31,919 nt of DNA from a virus. Positions 9,489-18,075 of this stretch are shown here, piece after piece. Where the stretch lies: IMG/VR virus record IMGVR_UViG_3300002488_000009, positions 1 through 31,919 of that record. The stretch is one strand, 5' to 3'. The notes beneath the pieces were generated by a model. The model was not told where the DNA came from, searched no databases, and was given only the letters and a program-made list of their open reading frames with translations. The translations under genes were made by a program, and so were the position numbers. Every line of letters begins with the position of its first letter. Position 1 is the first letter of the stretch.

Positions 9489-11347
9489 TATGCCATCCTT
9501 TTACCACGGGATTCGAGCTTTCGCATCACCGAATACATATTGTTTATACCGTCGTTAAGGTTGCCTGTCGGGCTGGCACCCCGTACTGCGTCGGTTGTAA
9601 AAATAAACTCACCCGGCATGACCATAGCGCGGACGCTATCTTTTCCGGGTACACCCTCGTCAGGCATTATACCACCCGTTCTGCGCGGAAAAACCTCTCC
9701 GCCGTCTTTCGCAGCAAACAGGTCAGGGAACCTTTGCCTTAAAATATCCGACTGCCGCCGAGGCGCTACCCTAGCTGAAATAGGTGACGTGCGGGTAGGG
9801 GTGGTGTTTAAGGAGCCTTCGCTTAACCTGTACTTCGCAACTAGCTCGGGATCAACGCCCTGCTGTCCAAAGCCAGAGGGTAAGATGTTTGGTTTTTCCA
9901 TTTCGGGTACATCAAAAGCACCCCCAAGATATGCGGCACCCGCACCAACAGCCGCGAGAGGTCCGTATTTCTGAACAAAATTAAGACCTTTTGATTCAAT
10001 AGCTTTAGCGGCAAGGTCGGCTTTTTGAACTGCGGTAAGGGCCGGATTGTCACCCCCCATCGCTCTAAACTCTGTCATAATAGCCGGTGGTACATTAGGA
10101 TTGTTGCTCAGAACATCGCCAGCAGAGGGGTCTGAAGGAAGGAGAAAGTCCGTAACCTTCTTGACTCCGGCCCCTAGGTTGTCGCCGATACCTTTACCCG
10201 GGTCAAGTTTATACATTTCTGCATAATCCTGTTCAAGCATTCCGGCATAAGGGTCGGTAGTCGCATCTGGAATAGGAATAGTTGTTCCAGGGTACACGGG
10301 CCGGTCTAAGCCATAGAATTGACTTCCGTCAGTCAGTTCATCTGCACCCTTACTGCCGATTACGATATTATCCCCCGGTCCGGTAATGTCGGTATAAGCA
10401 GTTTCACTGGTCGATGGCAAACTAGCTTGCGGTTTTGGTCCTAAGACGTCGTCAAGACCTCCAAATATGTTTGCCGTAGGTTGGAAAGCTTTTGAAAACT
10501 CGCCTTGTGTAACATCACTGAGGAAGCTTCCTGTCCGTCCAATATCGTCAGACAAAGCGTCAATTCCCACCTTAAACGGATCTTTGATAGTCTCTCCGCC
10601 CAGGCCTTCAGGTAAAATATTTTTAAGTGTCGGTCCAAAAATCTTACCCGCTGCGGCACCTGCGGCACCCATGCCAGCGCCTTTCAATACATCACCAAAG
10701 TTACCGCCCGCAATAGCCGCTTCTGCACCGCCCTGTAGCGCAAAGGCCGCTGTGTCACCAATAGAAGGTGCTAATGCTCCCGTAGCACCACCAAGGGCTG
10801 CCGATATTGCAGCGTCTTTTAGACTGCCCCCGCCGACAAGAGTACCAATGCCGCTAGATATGGCAGCAGCGAAAGGCGCGGGCATAACTGTGCTAAGAAG
10901 CGCCGTGCCCGCAACTTTAATAAGCGTCGGGGCTACCTTCTTGAGTACCTTACCTACGCTTTTAACAATACTTTTAAGGCCGCGAGTGATGCTGCTGAAG
11001 AAACCAAACTCAGGCAGGCCCGTCTCAGGGTTGATGGAGTTCTCACCATCACCCACCATATACCGTTCGGGATCTTCTACGCCCATCTCGCGTAGATGCT
11101 CAAAGATAGAAGCTTTTAGTTCTGGAAACTTGTCAATCAGCGGCTTAGGTACGACCAGTTCGCCTGTCTGTACGTGCGCTACCCTGTCGTCACCATAGCG
11201 GCCCGCTTTTTCCATGCGTTCGCGTATTGGCCCGAGGTCCGCGATTCCCCCTACGTCGCCCTTGGACTCTTCGTAGGAGCGAATGTCCTCTTCTTCAAGA
11301 AGAAGACTATCAAGACCGTCTGGTTTATACGCTACATTTGCCGACAT
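9488..11347 (-). CDS. Tail / internal virion protein with tape-measure-like MPGEF end (619 aa)
   Basis: Near residue 55 it has the segment DDRVAHVQTGELVVPKPLID, which I associate with large virion proteins of marine phages. Next comes a basic helix and an alanine/glycine-rich hydrophobic region (about 140-230) that could cross or sit in a membrane. The C-terminus holds D-G-G-E-V, then PGKDSVRAMVMPGEFIFTTD. That last pattern recalls the 'D-S-V-x-A-x-L-x-P-G-E-F' element found near the ends of phage tape-measure proteins. I take ATG 11347 (MSANVAYKP) as the start because a GAGAAG precedes it and it clears the preceding stop by seven bases. A GTG at 11365 would add six residues and overlap that gene. 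The function could be internal core, tail lumen or tape measure. Confidence 0.6.
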   Translation of the reverse strand: MSANVAYKPDGLDSLLLEEEDIRSYEESKGDVGGIADLGPIRERMEKAGRYGDDRVAHVQTGELVVPKPLIDKFPELKASIFEHLREMGVEDPERYMVGDGENSINPETGLPEFGFFSSITRGLKSIVKSVGKVLKKVAPTLIKVAGTALLSTVMPAPFAAAISSGIGTLVGGGSLKDAAISAALGGATGALAPSIGDTAAFALQGGAEAAIAGGNFGDVLKGAGMGAAGAAAGKIFGPTLKNILPEGLGGETIKDPFKVGIDALSDDIGRTGSFLSDVTQGEFSKAFQPTANIFGGLDDVLGPKPQASLPSTSETAYTDITGPGDNIVIGSKGADELTDGSQFYGLDRPVYPGTTIPIPDATTDPYAGMLEQDYAEMYKLDPGKGIGDNLGAGVKKVTDFLLPSDPSAGDVLSNNPNVPPAIMTEFRAMGGDNPALTAVQKADLAAKAIESKGLNFVQKYGPLAAVGAGAAYLGGAFDVPEMEKPNILPSGFGQQGVDPELVAKYRLSEGSLNTTPTRTSPISARVAPRRQSDILRQRFPDLFAAKDGGEVFPRRTGGIMPDEGVPGKDSVRAMVMPGEFIFTTDAVRGASPTGNLNDGINNMYSVMRKLESRGKRMA

Positions 11348-11354
11348 ATTCTTC

Positions 11355-11576
11355 TCACGTTTCACCGCTAAGAGCTTGCGGCATTGTAACTGATATTACT
11401 GTACTGCGGGACTCGGTTCCAGTCCAATTATTACCACAAACAGGGCATTTTCCATCAGGAAAAGATGCAATTTCTTCTGGCGTATCTACAACATTACCAC
11501 AAGAAGTGCAGTTAATCTTATCCTGACTTGTAGAAGGATACCACTCTCTTCCATCCGGGGTAGTAATAATAGTCAT
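11355..11576 (-). CDS. Small zinc-ribbon protein (73 aa)
   Basis: A 73-residue protein with two Cys pairs, C23-T-S-C26 and C44-P-V-C47, separated by 17 residues. This is the classic knuckle pattern of a zinc ribbon. Both knuckles are followed by glycine (CxxCG). The N-terminus reads TTPDGREWYPS. It lies between a small tail-associated protein (four-base overlap upstream) and the 619-residue protein. A structural zinc ribbon within a virion complex is more likely than a transcription factor given the position, but that is inference. The family is not identified further. Confidence 0.6.
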   Translation of the reverse strand: MTIITTPDGREWYPSTSQDKINCTSCGNVVDTPEEIASFPDGKCPVCGNNWTGTESRSTVISVTMPQALSGET

Positions 11577-11872
11577 GGTAGTACCACCGTGACCGTCCCA
11601 ACAGAGCCTGTCGCGGCAGAGCCTTCTGGGTGCGGGTTAGAGGCCCTCGTTATCTTAACAAAGCCGTCCACTTCAAAGATTGCCCCTATCTCTAAACCGG
11701 CGTCGTTGCTTTGCAGTTCCGTAAATACGGTAAATGTATTACGGCCCTCTCCAGGTTGCTGTTGCTGCAAGACGTAAAGAGAAAAGGCTCTTACTACGTC
11801 TGAAAAATACTGCTGGTTGTATGCTTCCGGCGGTATCGCAAATGAGGGTGGGACGAGTTCTCGGCTACTCAT
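11573..11872 (-). CDS. Small virion-associated protein ending in a VGTVTV tag (99 aa)
   Basis: A 99-residue protein of unknown family. It starts MSSRELVPPSFAIPPEAYNQ, has a glutamine run at 36-39 and a beta-rich middle (about 45-75). The last 13 residues are A-T-G-S-V-G-T-V-T-V-V-L-P. That end is nearly the same as the repeat unit of the 319-residue protein at 20412-19453 and the end of the 99-residue protein at 22098-21799. It overlaps both neighbours by four bases, so it is made together with the large tail protein upstream and the zinc ribbon downstream. I infer a structural role. Confidence 0.6.
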   Translation of the reverse strand: MSSRELVPPSFAIPPEAYNQQYFSDVVRAFSLYVLQQQQPGEGRNTFTVFTELQSNDAGLEIGAIFEVDGFVKITRASNPHPEGSAATGSVGTVTVVLP

Positions 11873-13686
11873 CGCTTGCCATCCGGTTGTATTTCAATGC
11901 GTGGTGAGCCAAGCCGCCACGTCATATTTGCTTCAGTGGACTCCACACGAAGCCCAACGGCACGGCCTCTCAGGCGCACATGATTTTGTGTTGCCGTACT
12001 GTCTACGGTAGAAGCGCTTGTGCGCGTATACCCCGTACCTGGGAAATCCTCCGCTTTGAGCGTAAAAGTAACTTCTTTGGTTGCACCGCTTGCGGAATCC
12101 AAAAAGTTTATGTCTGGGATAAGTTTACGAATAAAGCTGTAGGACTCACCATCTTGTATGTCTACAGGGCTGGACTCAATAAAAGCGGTCATGGCGCTGC
12201 CGTCGTCGTCAAGCCCGTTTTCGTGGTTATAAAGATAGCCTGTCGTACCTGCGCCTACAGCGTAAGGTTTGATGCCTCGGTCTAACCAAGCTGTCCGCGC
12301 TATAGTCCCAAAGTACCATACCTTTTCAAAGAAGTTGTAGGTGACATACTTATCGTTGGTGCTAGAGGACGCTGACGCATAATACCACGTTATCTCACCA
12401 AATTCAGAGTTTACCGCTGCAAAAGCTTTCTCGCCCTGCGTTAAGTTAAAGTCACTAAATACTGTATCTCTAACGGTACAAGGTAAGATGTTTACCTGAC
12501 CATCGTAGACGTAGAACCTGTTTTCTCCCATCCAATACACGAGGTCGTTAACTGCCGCTACAGCGTTGGGTCCAACTACGCTCGTGCCCACAGATATTTG
12601 GTTTATGCCAAAAACAAGCGGATCACCTATGTACTGCATGGAGTACACAGAGCTATCGGTTAGAACGACAATTTCACGTCTTGTCTCTATGGCCCGCACA
12701 ATCTCAGAGCCAGAACCAATAAACAAAGTGCCGCCTGAACTTGTGCCTGTCTCAGACCAATCCGTAGCGCTGTTTCTGCTAGAAAAACGGATAATTAGCT
12801 TGCTCTGAGTAGCAGTGTTTGCGGGGTTACACCCAAAAGCAATAACGTGTTTGTCTCTATCGGAAACCATTACCTGACGTGCTACGGAGGGTGCCGTCGT
12901 AGACAGCGTCGTAAGGTTCACAGCCCTGTTCGCGTAACCAGCGGATTGATCCCAATAATATATTGCGCCGTCTCTTAGGTTAAAAATTAAGTCGTCATTA
13001 AAATTGTCTTGGCTCCACAACCGCAAAGTGCCGCCACCTGTCACTTCCGTCGCGGCAGAACCCCACGTACCACGTCCCCAAGTGCCTGCGCCCCACCCGT
13101 TTCCAGGGACAACCGTGTTAATACCTGTGTTTAACTGGTAAGCTGCAATAGTAGAGCCCCCGCCATTACCCGTGTCAGAAGAGTTAGCGGCTACAGAGGC
13201 TGTTATCGTAAAGGTACTGCTCGAAGGGACGGTAACAATCTCATACTCTATGTTTAAAATAGCTGCTGTGATGTTGCCCCCAAGAGAAGCGGCGCTGCTG
13301 AATGTAACATAATCCCCGACTACCGCGCCGTGGCCTGCGTCTGTAACAGTTAACGTCGTAGATCCGTTGGTGGCTGCGAAGGTTGCGGACCCCGTTGTTG
13401 TGTTACGCAACGGGGTAATGTCGTTAAACCCGGTCCCCTCTTCAACGTAAAACTTTAAATGAGTGCCCACGCCCATGAGCTTGGAACCATCTGAGGTAAC
13501 CCAGGCGTGCAAAGAGCGGCATATACCCTCAAAGGTGTTTAAAGAATATTTTACCCAACCCCCAAGTTTCTCAGGAAAACCAAACCTAAACCGGACTTTG
13601 TCACAATTATTCCAGCCGCCTTCGTTGGTGTAAGACGTGACTTCGGTATTTACTCCGGGTTTGAATTGTAACTTGCTAAAAGCCAT
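11869..13686 (-). CDS. Large tail protein, possibly DNA-stabilisation / tail-hub (605 aa)
   Basis: A 605-residue, mostly beta-strand protein. The N-terminus (F-K-P-G-V-N-T-E-V-T, then W-N-N-C-D-K-V-R-F-R-F-G-F-P-E-K-L-G-G-W) is a conserved start of a tail protein found in many marine podovirus-like phages. The later repeated blade-like blocks (for example around LWSQDNFNDDLIFNLRDG and VYWMGENRFYVYDGQ) look like a beta-propeller. The P22 packaged-DNA stabilisation protein gp10 has a comparable size and role, and is my best analogy. An inserted Ig-like segment lies about residues 98-170. A tryptophan/glycine motif G-W-G-A-G-T-W-G-R-G-T-W-G (197-209) resembles the N-terminus of the 319-residue protein. 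It ends overlapping the next gene by four bases. Confidence 0.6.
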   Translation of the reverse strand: MAFSKLQFKPGVNTEVTSYTNEGGWNNCDKVRFRFGFPEKLGGWVKYSLNTFEGICRSLHAWVTSDGSKLMGVGTHLKFYVEEGTGFNDITPLRNTTTGSATFAATNGSTTLTVTDAGHGAVVGDYVTFSSAASLGGNITAAILNIEYEIVTVPSSSTFTITASVAANSSDTGNGGGSTIAAYQLNTGINTVVPGNGWGAGTWGRGTWGSAATEVTGGGTLRLWSQDNFNDDLIFNLRDGAIYYWDQSAGYANRAVNLTTLSTTAPSVARQVMVSDRDKHVIAFGCNPANTATQSKLIIRFSSRNSATDWSETGTSSGGTLFIGSGSEIVRAIETRREIVVLTDSSVYSMQYIGDPLVFGINQISVGTSVVGPNAVAAVNDLVYWMGENRFYVYDGQVNILPCTVRDTVFSDFNLTQGEKAFAAVNSEFGEITWYYASASSSTNDKYVTYNFFEKVWYFGTIARTAWLDRGIKPYAVGAGTTGYLYNHENGLDDDGSAMTAFIESSPVDIQDGESYSFIRKLIPDINFLDSASGATKEVTFTLKAEDFPGTGYTRTSASTVDSTATQNHVRLRGRAVGLRVESTEANMTWRLGSPRIEIQPDGKR

Positions 13687-13698
13687 TTACTCGGCCCT

Positions 13699-14355
13699 TT
13701 ATTCACCCATCACAGGCCAATCAAACATTGGTGGATTATCACCCGTAGGCTTACCATCACTGTCCACAGGTGCATCAAACAACGCTTTAAATGCTGCAAA
13801 CTTAGTGGCTACTTCTGTTTCATAGTCCGAAATAATTTTCTTTTCAGCATCTGTAGGGTCTGTCTTTTCTTTTGCCGCATCATACCCTGAAGGAACAGCC
13901 GTATCTGCTATGTCTGTTATAGACTTTTCAATAGCGGCACATTTAGCAACAACAGCCGCACGATACGTTGCTACGTTTGAATCGATAGCACGATCACGTT
14001 CTGCTTTAGCAACTACCTGCCAGTCTGTAGGAGCCAAGAGGCTGTTGGCTGTTTCTTTTATTTTAGCAATCCAGTTAGATTTAAGACCAAACGTAGTTGT
14101 TGATACACCGTCAACAGTTTTTGTAACATCCTCCAAATTTTTTGCTGTGGAACTCCAAGTGCCGTCTATGGCTGGTCCACCTACCCAATAAAACCTATCA
14201 TCAGGTTTAGACTCTTCTACAACCTCTTTAATGCCGTGAGCCGCCTTTTCGTCAGCCGACCATGCACTTGCCCAGTTGCTTGGGTGCGTAAAACCGTCAT
14301 CATCTTTCCAAGATTTACCCGGTTGCAGTCGTGTTTTGTTGTTTAAAACAAACAT
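13699..14355 (-). CDS. Tail-fibre-assembly-like protein (218 aa)
   Basis: A 218-residue protein following the large adhesin gene by nine bases. Residues about 110-145 (L-L-A-P-T-D-W-Q-V-V-A-K-A-E-R-D, then VATYRAAVVAKCAAIE) match the 'P-T-D-W-x-x-x-R-K-x-E ... x-Y-R-x-A-V-R' element common at the ends of tail-fibre-assembly and fibre-chaperone proteins. The N-terminal half (GFTHPSNWASAWSADEKAAH) is also typical of the group. The C-terminus adds an acidic helical stretch with A-K-E-K-T-D-P. It probably helps fold or attach the preceding adhesin, or forms a small fibre piece. The ATG at 14355 has AGGAG eight bases upstream. Confidence 0.6.
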   Translation of the reverse strand: MFVLNNKTRLQPGKSWKDDDGFTHPSNWASAWSADEKAAHGIKEVVEESKPDDRFYWVGGPAIDGTWSSTAKNLEDVTKTVDGVSTTTFGLKSNWIAKIKETANSLLAPTDWQVVAKAERDRAIDSNVATYRAAVVAKCAAIEKSITDIADTAVPSGYDAAKEKTDPTDAEKKIISDYETEVATKFAAFKALFDAPVDSDGKPTGDNPPMFDWPVMGE

Positions 14356-14364
14356 TACTTTCTC

Positions 14365-17300
14365 CTATTTTCGTGCTGTAGCTGGCGTTGTCCCAGCAAA
14401 CGGGTTTTCAGCCCAAGCCATATAAAACGTGGTGCAATCACTACTATTTGCGCTACCCGCGCCGTCGCAGCGCATCTTAAACCCATTGGACAAAAAGTCT
14501 AAGTGATCCGCACTTTGATCCCCATCTTCCGCATTTGCACCGTTCCATACCAACTCGTTGTCAGCAACATTTTCAATGTCTCGGGAACTATCCACAACGT
14601 ACCATTCGCCGCCCGTGCTGCTACTCGTCTTTTTCACAACAACAATAGCGGGAGAAAAACCTAAATCGATTAGAGGGCCGTCTGTAGAATTGTTGCCGGT
14701 ATAGGAACCCGCTTTACAGTAACCAGGAATTTCTGAAAAACAGTAAGCAATAAAAGCTTCACCAGTAGCGTTTGTGCTGCCAGCATCTCCAAGGGTAAGC
14801 ACAGATGCCCCCGGCGCAGTATTATTAAACACATTAGAAGCCGTAGCTTCTCCATTGCCTAAGTTTAAATAGACGTGTTTGCCTCCACCGATATTTGAAA
14901 CAAAAGTAATCCAACTTTCATTTTGATCAAGGCGCTTATAGTGGACCATTGAAGGGGCAACAGACAGCCCATGCCCCACCGTTGCTCCTGAAGTAGCGTT
15001 TCCCGTGTAGGTTACAATACTGAAGCCAGCCGTAGGGTTAGCACATACCTTTGATTGAATTGTGCCAGAAAAGTTTGACGATCCAAAAGTTTCGTTTGTG
15101 TTAGCTGCACCGCCCATACCAGAATGACTGCTACAATAGTAATATAAGGCTGGGGCCGAAGCAGCCACCGTAATTACGGTTTTTGCACCAGAACTGCCGG
15201 GAGTTCCAGTTGTAGTTACGCCCGTTGTATACTCACTACCACCACCATGACTACCATCAGAAGTAGTGCTAAACCTAAGAGGATGACCAGAATTAGAACT
15301 GTCAGACTGGTCAAACGTGTATGTGCCGCCTTCCTGCAAATCTAAGGTAACTGCACTCGTACCGAAATCATCAAACCTATACTTGTTACCCGAATCGGAA
15401 ACCACTTTTACTGTATATGTTTGCGTTGGTGCCGCTCCAGCGCCTTTCCAATTCCAACAAACCATACTCGTACCGTTTACAGCGCCATCACTTCCAACAG
15501 TAAAACCAGCATCATCAAAGGTTTTAAAATGCGTTGTTATCGCGGTAGTATCTTGACCGGCTGAACCGTTTGAAGTTAATCTTGAAGTTACACCTCTAAC
15601 GGAGTCATACATATTTCGACTATCGCCGCTGTCTCTACGACCAAACCAACAAAAATCAGGCCGAAACGTACTAACAGGAACACGAAGCGATTCAGTTTGT
15701 AGAATTGCGTGGTCTTGACTAGTGTTCCCTGAGTAAGCGGTAGCTTGGACATGGGCAGATCCATCTTCAATGGCGGGGGACGTGGCGGTAAACATATTAG
15801 CTGCACTGATTGCTAAATGATCCGTTGGCAATGTGTAAGTAAAAGCAGATGCGCCAAAATTTACTGTCCATGATAAGCTGCTGTCTTGGATGTTAAAGTG
15901 TGGAAAATAGGTCGTTCCCGTTGTCAAATTAGCGGTGTGCTTGAGCGTATTGTTTACATAAAACTTGCAAGTTGGCGACGAAACATCCATGTCAAATCGT
16001 AAAGCAACTCTGTCACCTCCATCGTATGCTCCGACGCTTGTTACTGCGCTATTTGGGACATTGTAGATGATGCCGCCTGATCCACTGTAGTAACCAAATT
16101 CACCTGTTCCATAGCTACCGGGAAAATAACCAGATTGACCTTTGTCCGTCGCGTTCGTGACGGCTCCGAAACCGTACTCTTTATTAGAGCCAGTTGATCC
16201 AGTAGCTAACGCCTCGCAATACCACTTACCTGAACCCGGCGGTAAACCAATGGAGCTTGTGCCACCGCGATATGAATTGGTGGTGCTACTTGTGACTTTC
16301 AAGTTGCCGTTGGAAAAGACGGCAGGTGATGTATCAAGCCGTGTCATGGTGGCAAAATTTGACGTTGGGCTGTCAGTGGTTTGCGTGGGTGAGTTTACTT
16401 CCGTAAAGTGACTACCCGTCATATAGACATAGTGCCCCAACCCTCGACCAGAGTAATATCCCTGAGTGCTGCCTTGGTATATACCTAACGCTCCACCTGA
16501 CCCAGCTACATCATGTTGCCATCCCCAAGTTCCTGTATCTCCACGTAGTCCAATCCAATAGGTTGTTCCTGCCACTACTTCTGGCGGCGTGGAAAAAGTT
16601 GCAGTTTTCAACCCTGCACCAGAGCTTGTAATTCCAGTAACCTCACCGTTTGTTACAAGTGTTCCAGAAGGTGCAGTGCCAGAACCGCTGTCTGTTTCGA
16701 GGCGGACTGTAACACCAGAGAAACCTCGGGATGATGCGTTTAATTCAATTTTGGATATAGTGCCTGAAGCAATAGGAACAAATTTCGCAGCGGTAATTGG
16801 ATTAGCACCAGTGTCACCATTATTTATTTCGCTACCAGCATTGTAAGTGTTCTGTTGAACTATTGTAGTGTTTGAGCTTCCACTGTAATCTTGCCCAAGG
16901 CCAGCGGAGTTAGTAAACGGCAGATAAAAACCGTTCGTGCCAAAATTTCCAGCATCTTCATAAAAAATAAGTTCAGCCATTCGGACATCACTAGCGGTTG
17001 ATGTAGGAACTAAGGCTATCCAATGATATTGAAACGCCGTGCTAGTATCAAAATTACCTGTATCTAAAAAATCTTTTGATTGCGCGGAAACCGTTGAATT
17101 GAAGGCTGCACCCGAATAGAGCAGAGTTCCATCGTTGTAAGCTGATGGCGCACTGTTTGATCCATAAAGAAAAAATCGACCCTCTGCCGTGTTGTCAAAA
17201 TACCCTGCGTTATTTACGTCGCGGGTACTAAATCCTGTAATTATTTTTGAAACACCACTGCCCCAGTTTTTACCAACGAAAGCATTTGCGACAGAGCCTC

Positions 17301-18075
17301 GTTTCGTGGCGTTATTAGCGCCGTCATTTCCCCCAAACGTACCATCAAACGCCGCCGCCAGATTATTGCCAGCAGTCGAGTCGGTCATATCTCCGATAGC
17401 AGTGCCACTAGTACGATCAACTAAAAGTTGTGTTGCGTTTGAAGACAATGAAGCAGTAACATCAATGGGTCGCCATACGCCGTTGTCATCTTTTTCACCA
17501 AAACTAGTTGGCCCTAGCTGACGCCCATTAACGTAAACGTATTCAGCAAAATATCCGTCATAGTATTGTCCGCTACTTGCTGGATGTTTAGCTATTATCT
17601 GTGTGTCAGACCCGCCAATATCATGTTGATTATTTTGCGCTCCAGTAGCGTGTTTTGTAAAAGTGGTAAGCTCCTCGCCATTTATATACAAACGTAAGCG
17701 ATTATCTGCTGTTGCATTAGGGGAATCAAACGCTACAACAACATGATACCAAGCGTGTGGGTCGCGAAACATCGCGGTAGTTTCCCAGTACCATCCCGGC
17801 GAATCGTTACCGACTATATACATATTAATTAACGCACTAGTCGATGAGTTTTCATTTATTGAGATATAAGCATCATCTTGACCATAAAACATTTGTCGGC
17901 CAGTAATGCTGCCAAATTTAAACCAAAAAGACAGGGTCCAAGTTCTTCGGTTCCCAGCTACTGTCGGAGTGCGAGTGAGATATTCTGAATCATCGTCATT
18001 AAACTGTGCGCTATTATCAACGTCAAAAGCATCAGCGCCAGCACTTGCCATCCAAAAAGAAGAAAACATTGTCAT
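14365..18075 (-). CDS. Multidomain receptor-binding tail adhesin with LamG, SPRY and cupredoxin-like domains (1236 aa)
   Basis: The likely host-recognition protein. Visible domains in order: a LamG/concanavalin-like lectin domain (about 25-205, with W-T-L-S-F-W-F-K-F and L-R-L-Y-I-N-G-E); a discoidin-like segment (about 206-375, with AFDGTF and DVRMAELIFYED); a jelly-roll segment (about 405-550, with V-A-G-T-T-Y-W-I-G-L); a SPRY-like domain (about 580-750, with K-W-Y-C-E-A, YGFGAV and V-A-L-R-F-D-M-D); and a DUF7483-like fibre domain (about 760-880 and 1016-1236). Inserted at about 886-996 is a cupredoxin-like domain with H931, C981, H984 and M987, the ligand order of a type 1 copper site. 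The start ATG overlaps the preceding stop (TAATG); a second in-frame ATG lies two codons on. Domain names rest on motif memory, not a search. Confidence 0.75.
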   Translation of the reverse strand: MTMFSSFWMASAGADAFDVDNSAQFNDDDSEYLTRTPTVAGNRRTWTLSFWFKFGSITGRQMFYGQDDAYISINENSSTSALINMYIVGNDSPGWYWETTAMFRDPHAWYHVVVAFDSPNATADNRLRLYINGEELTTFTKHATGAQNNQHDIGGSDTQIIAKHPASSGQYYDGYFAEYVYVNGRQLGPTSFGEKDDNGVWRPIDVTASLSSNATQLLVDRTSGTAIGDMTDSTAGNNLAAAFDGTFGGNDGANNATKRGSVANAFVGKNWGSGVSKIITGFSTRDVNNAGYFDNTAEGRFFLYGSNSAPSAYNDGTLLYSGAAFNSTVSAQSKDFLDTGNFDTSTAFQYHWIALVPTSTASDVRMAELIFYEDAGNFGTNGFYLPFTNSAGLGQDYSGSSNTTIVQQNTYNAGSEINNGDTGANPITAAKFVPIASGTISKIELNASSRGFSGVTVRLETDSGSGTAPSGTLVTNGEVTGITSSGAGLKTATFSTPPEVVAGTTYWIGLRGDTGTWGWQHDVAGSGGALGIYQGSTQGYYSGRGLGHYVYMTGSHFTEVNSPTQTTDSPTSNFATMTRLDTSPAVFSNGNLKVTSSTTNSYRGGTSSIGLPPGSGKWYCEALATGSTGSNKEYGFGAVTNATDKGQSGYFPGSYGTGEFGYYSGSGGIIYNVPNSAVTSVGAYDGGDRVALRFDMDVSSPTCKFYVNNTLKHTANLTTGTTYFPHFNIQDSSLSWTVNFGASAFTYTLPTDHLAISAANMFTATSPAIEDGSAHVQATAYSGNTSQDHAILQTESLRVPVSTFRPDFCWFGRRDSGDSRNMYDSVRGVTSRLTSNGSAGQDTTAITTHFKTFDDAGFTVGSDGAVNGTSMVCWNWKGAGAAPTQTYTVKVVSDSGNKYRFDDFGTSAVTLDLQEGGTYTFDQSDSSNSGHPLRFSTTSDGSHGGGSEYTTGVTTTGTPGSSGAKTVITVAASAPALYYYCSSHSGMGGAANTNETFGSSNFSGTIQSKVCANPTAGFSIVTYTGNATSGATVGHGLSVAPSMVHYKRLDQNESWITFVSNIGGGKHVYLNLGNGEATASNVFNNTAPGASVLTLGDAGSTNATGEAFIAYCFSEIPGYCKAGSYTGNNSTDGPLIDLGFSPAIVVVKKTSSSTGGEWYVVDSSRDIENVADNELVWNGANAEDGDQSADHLDFLSNGFKMRCDGAGSANSSDCTTFYMAWAENPFAGTTPATARK

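Noticed and set aside
10467-11198. Plus-strand open frame of 243 codons opposite the 619-residue gene
   Set aside because: It is a shadow caused by the Gly/Ala/Pro codon use of the minus-strand gene. The protein is Pro/Ser/Ala-rich with no motif, and all other genes run on the minus strand.
14365-18075. The adhesin as a true plastocyanin-type electron-transfer protein
   Set aside because: The copper-site motif is one domain of about 110 residues within a 1236-residue fibre with lectin-like parts and no signal peptide or photosynthetic context, so it is described as a cupredoxin-like domain only.
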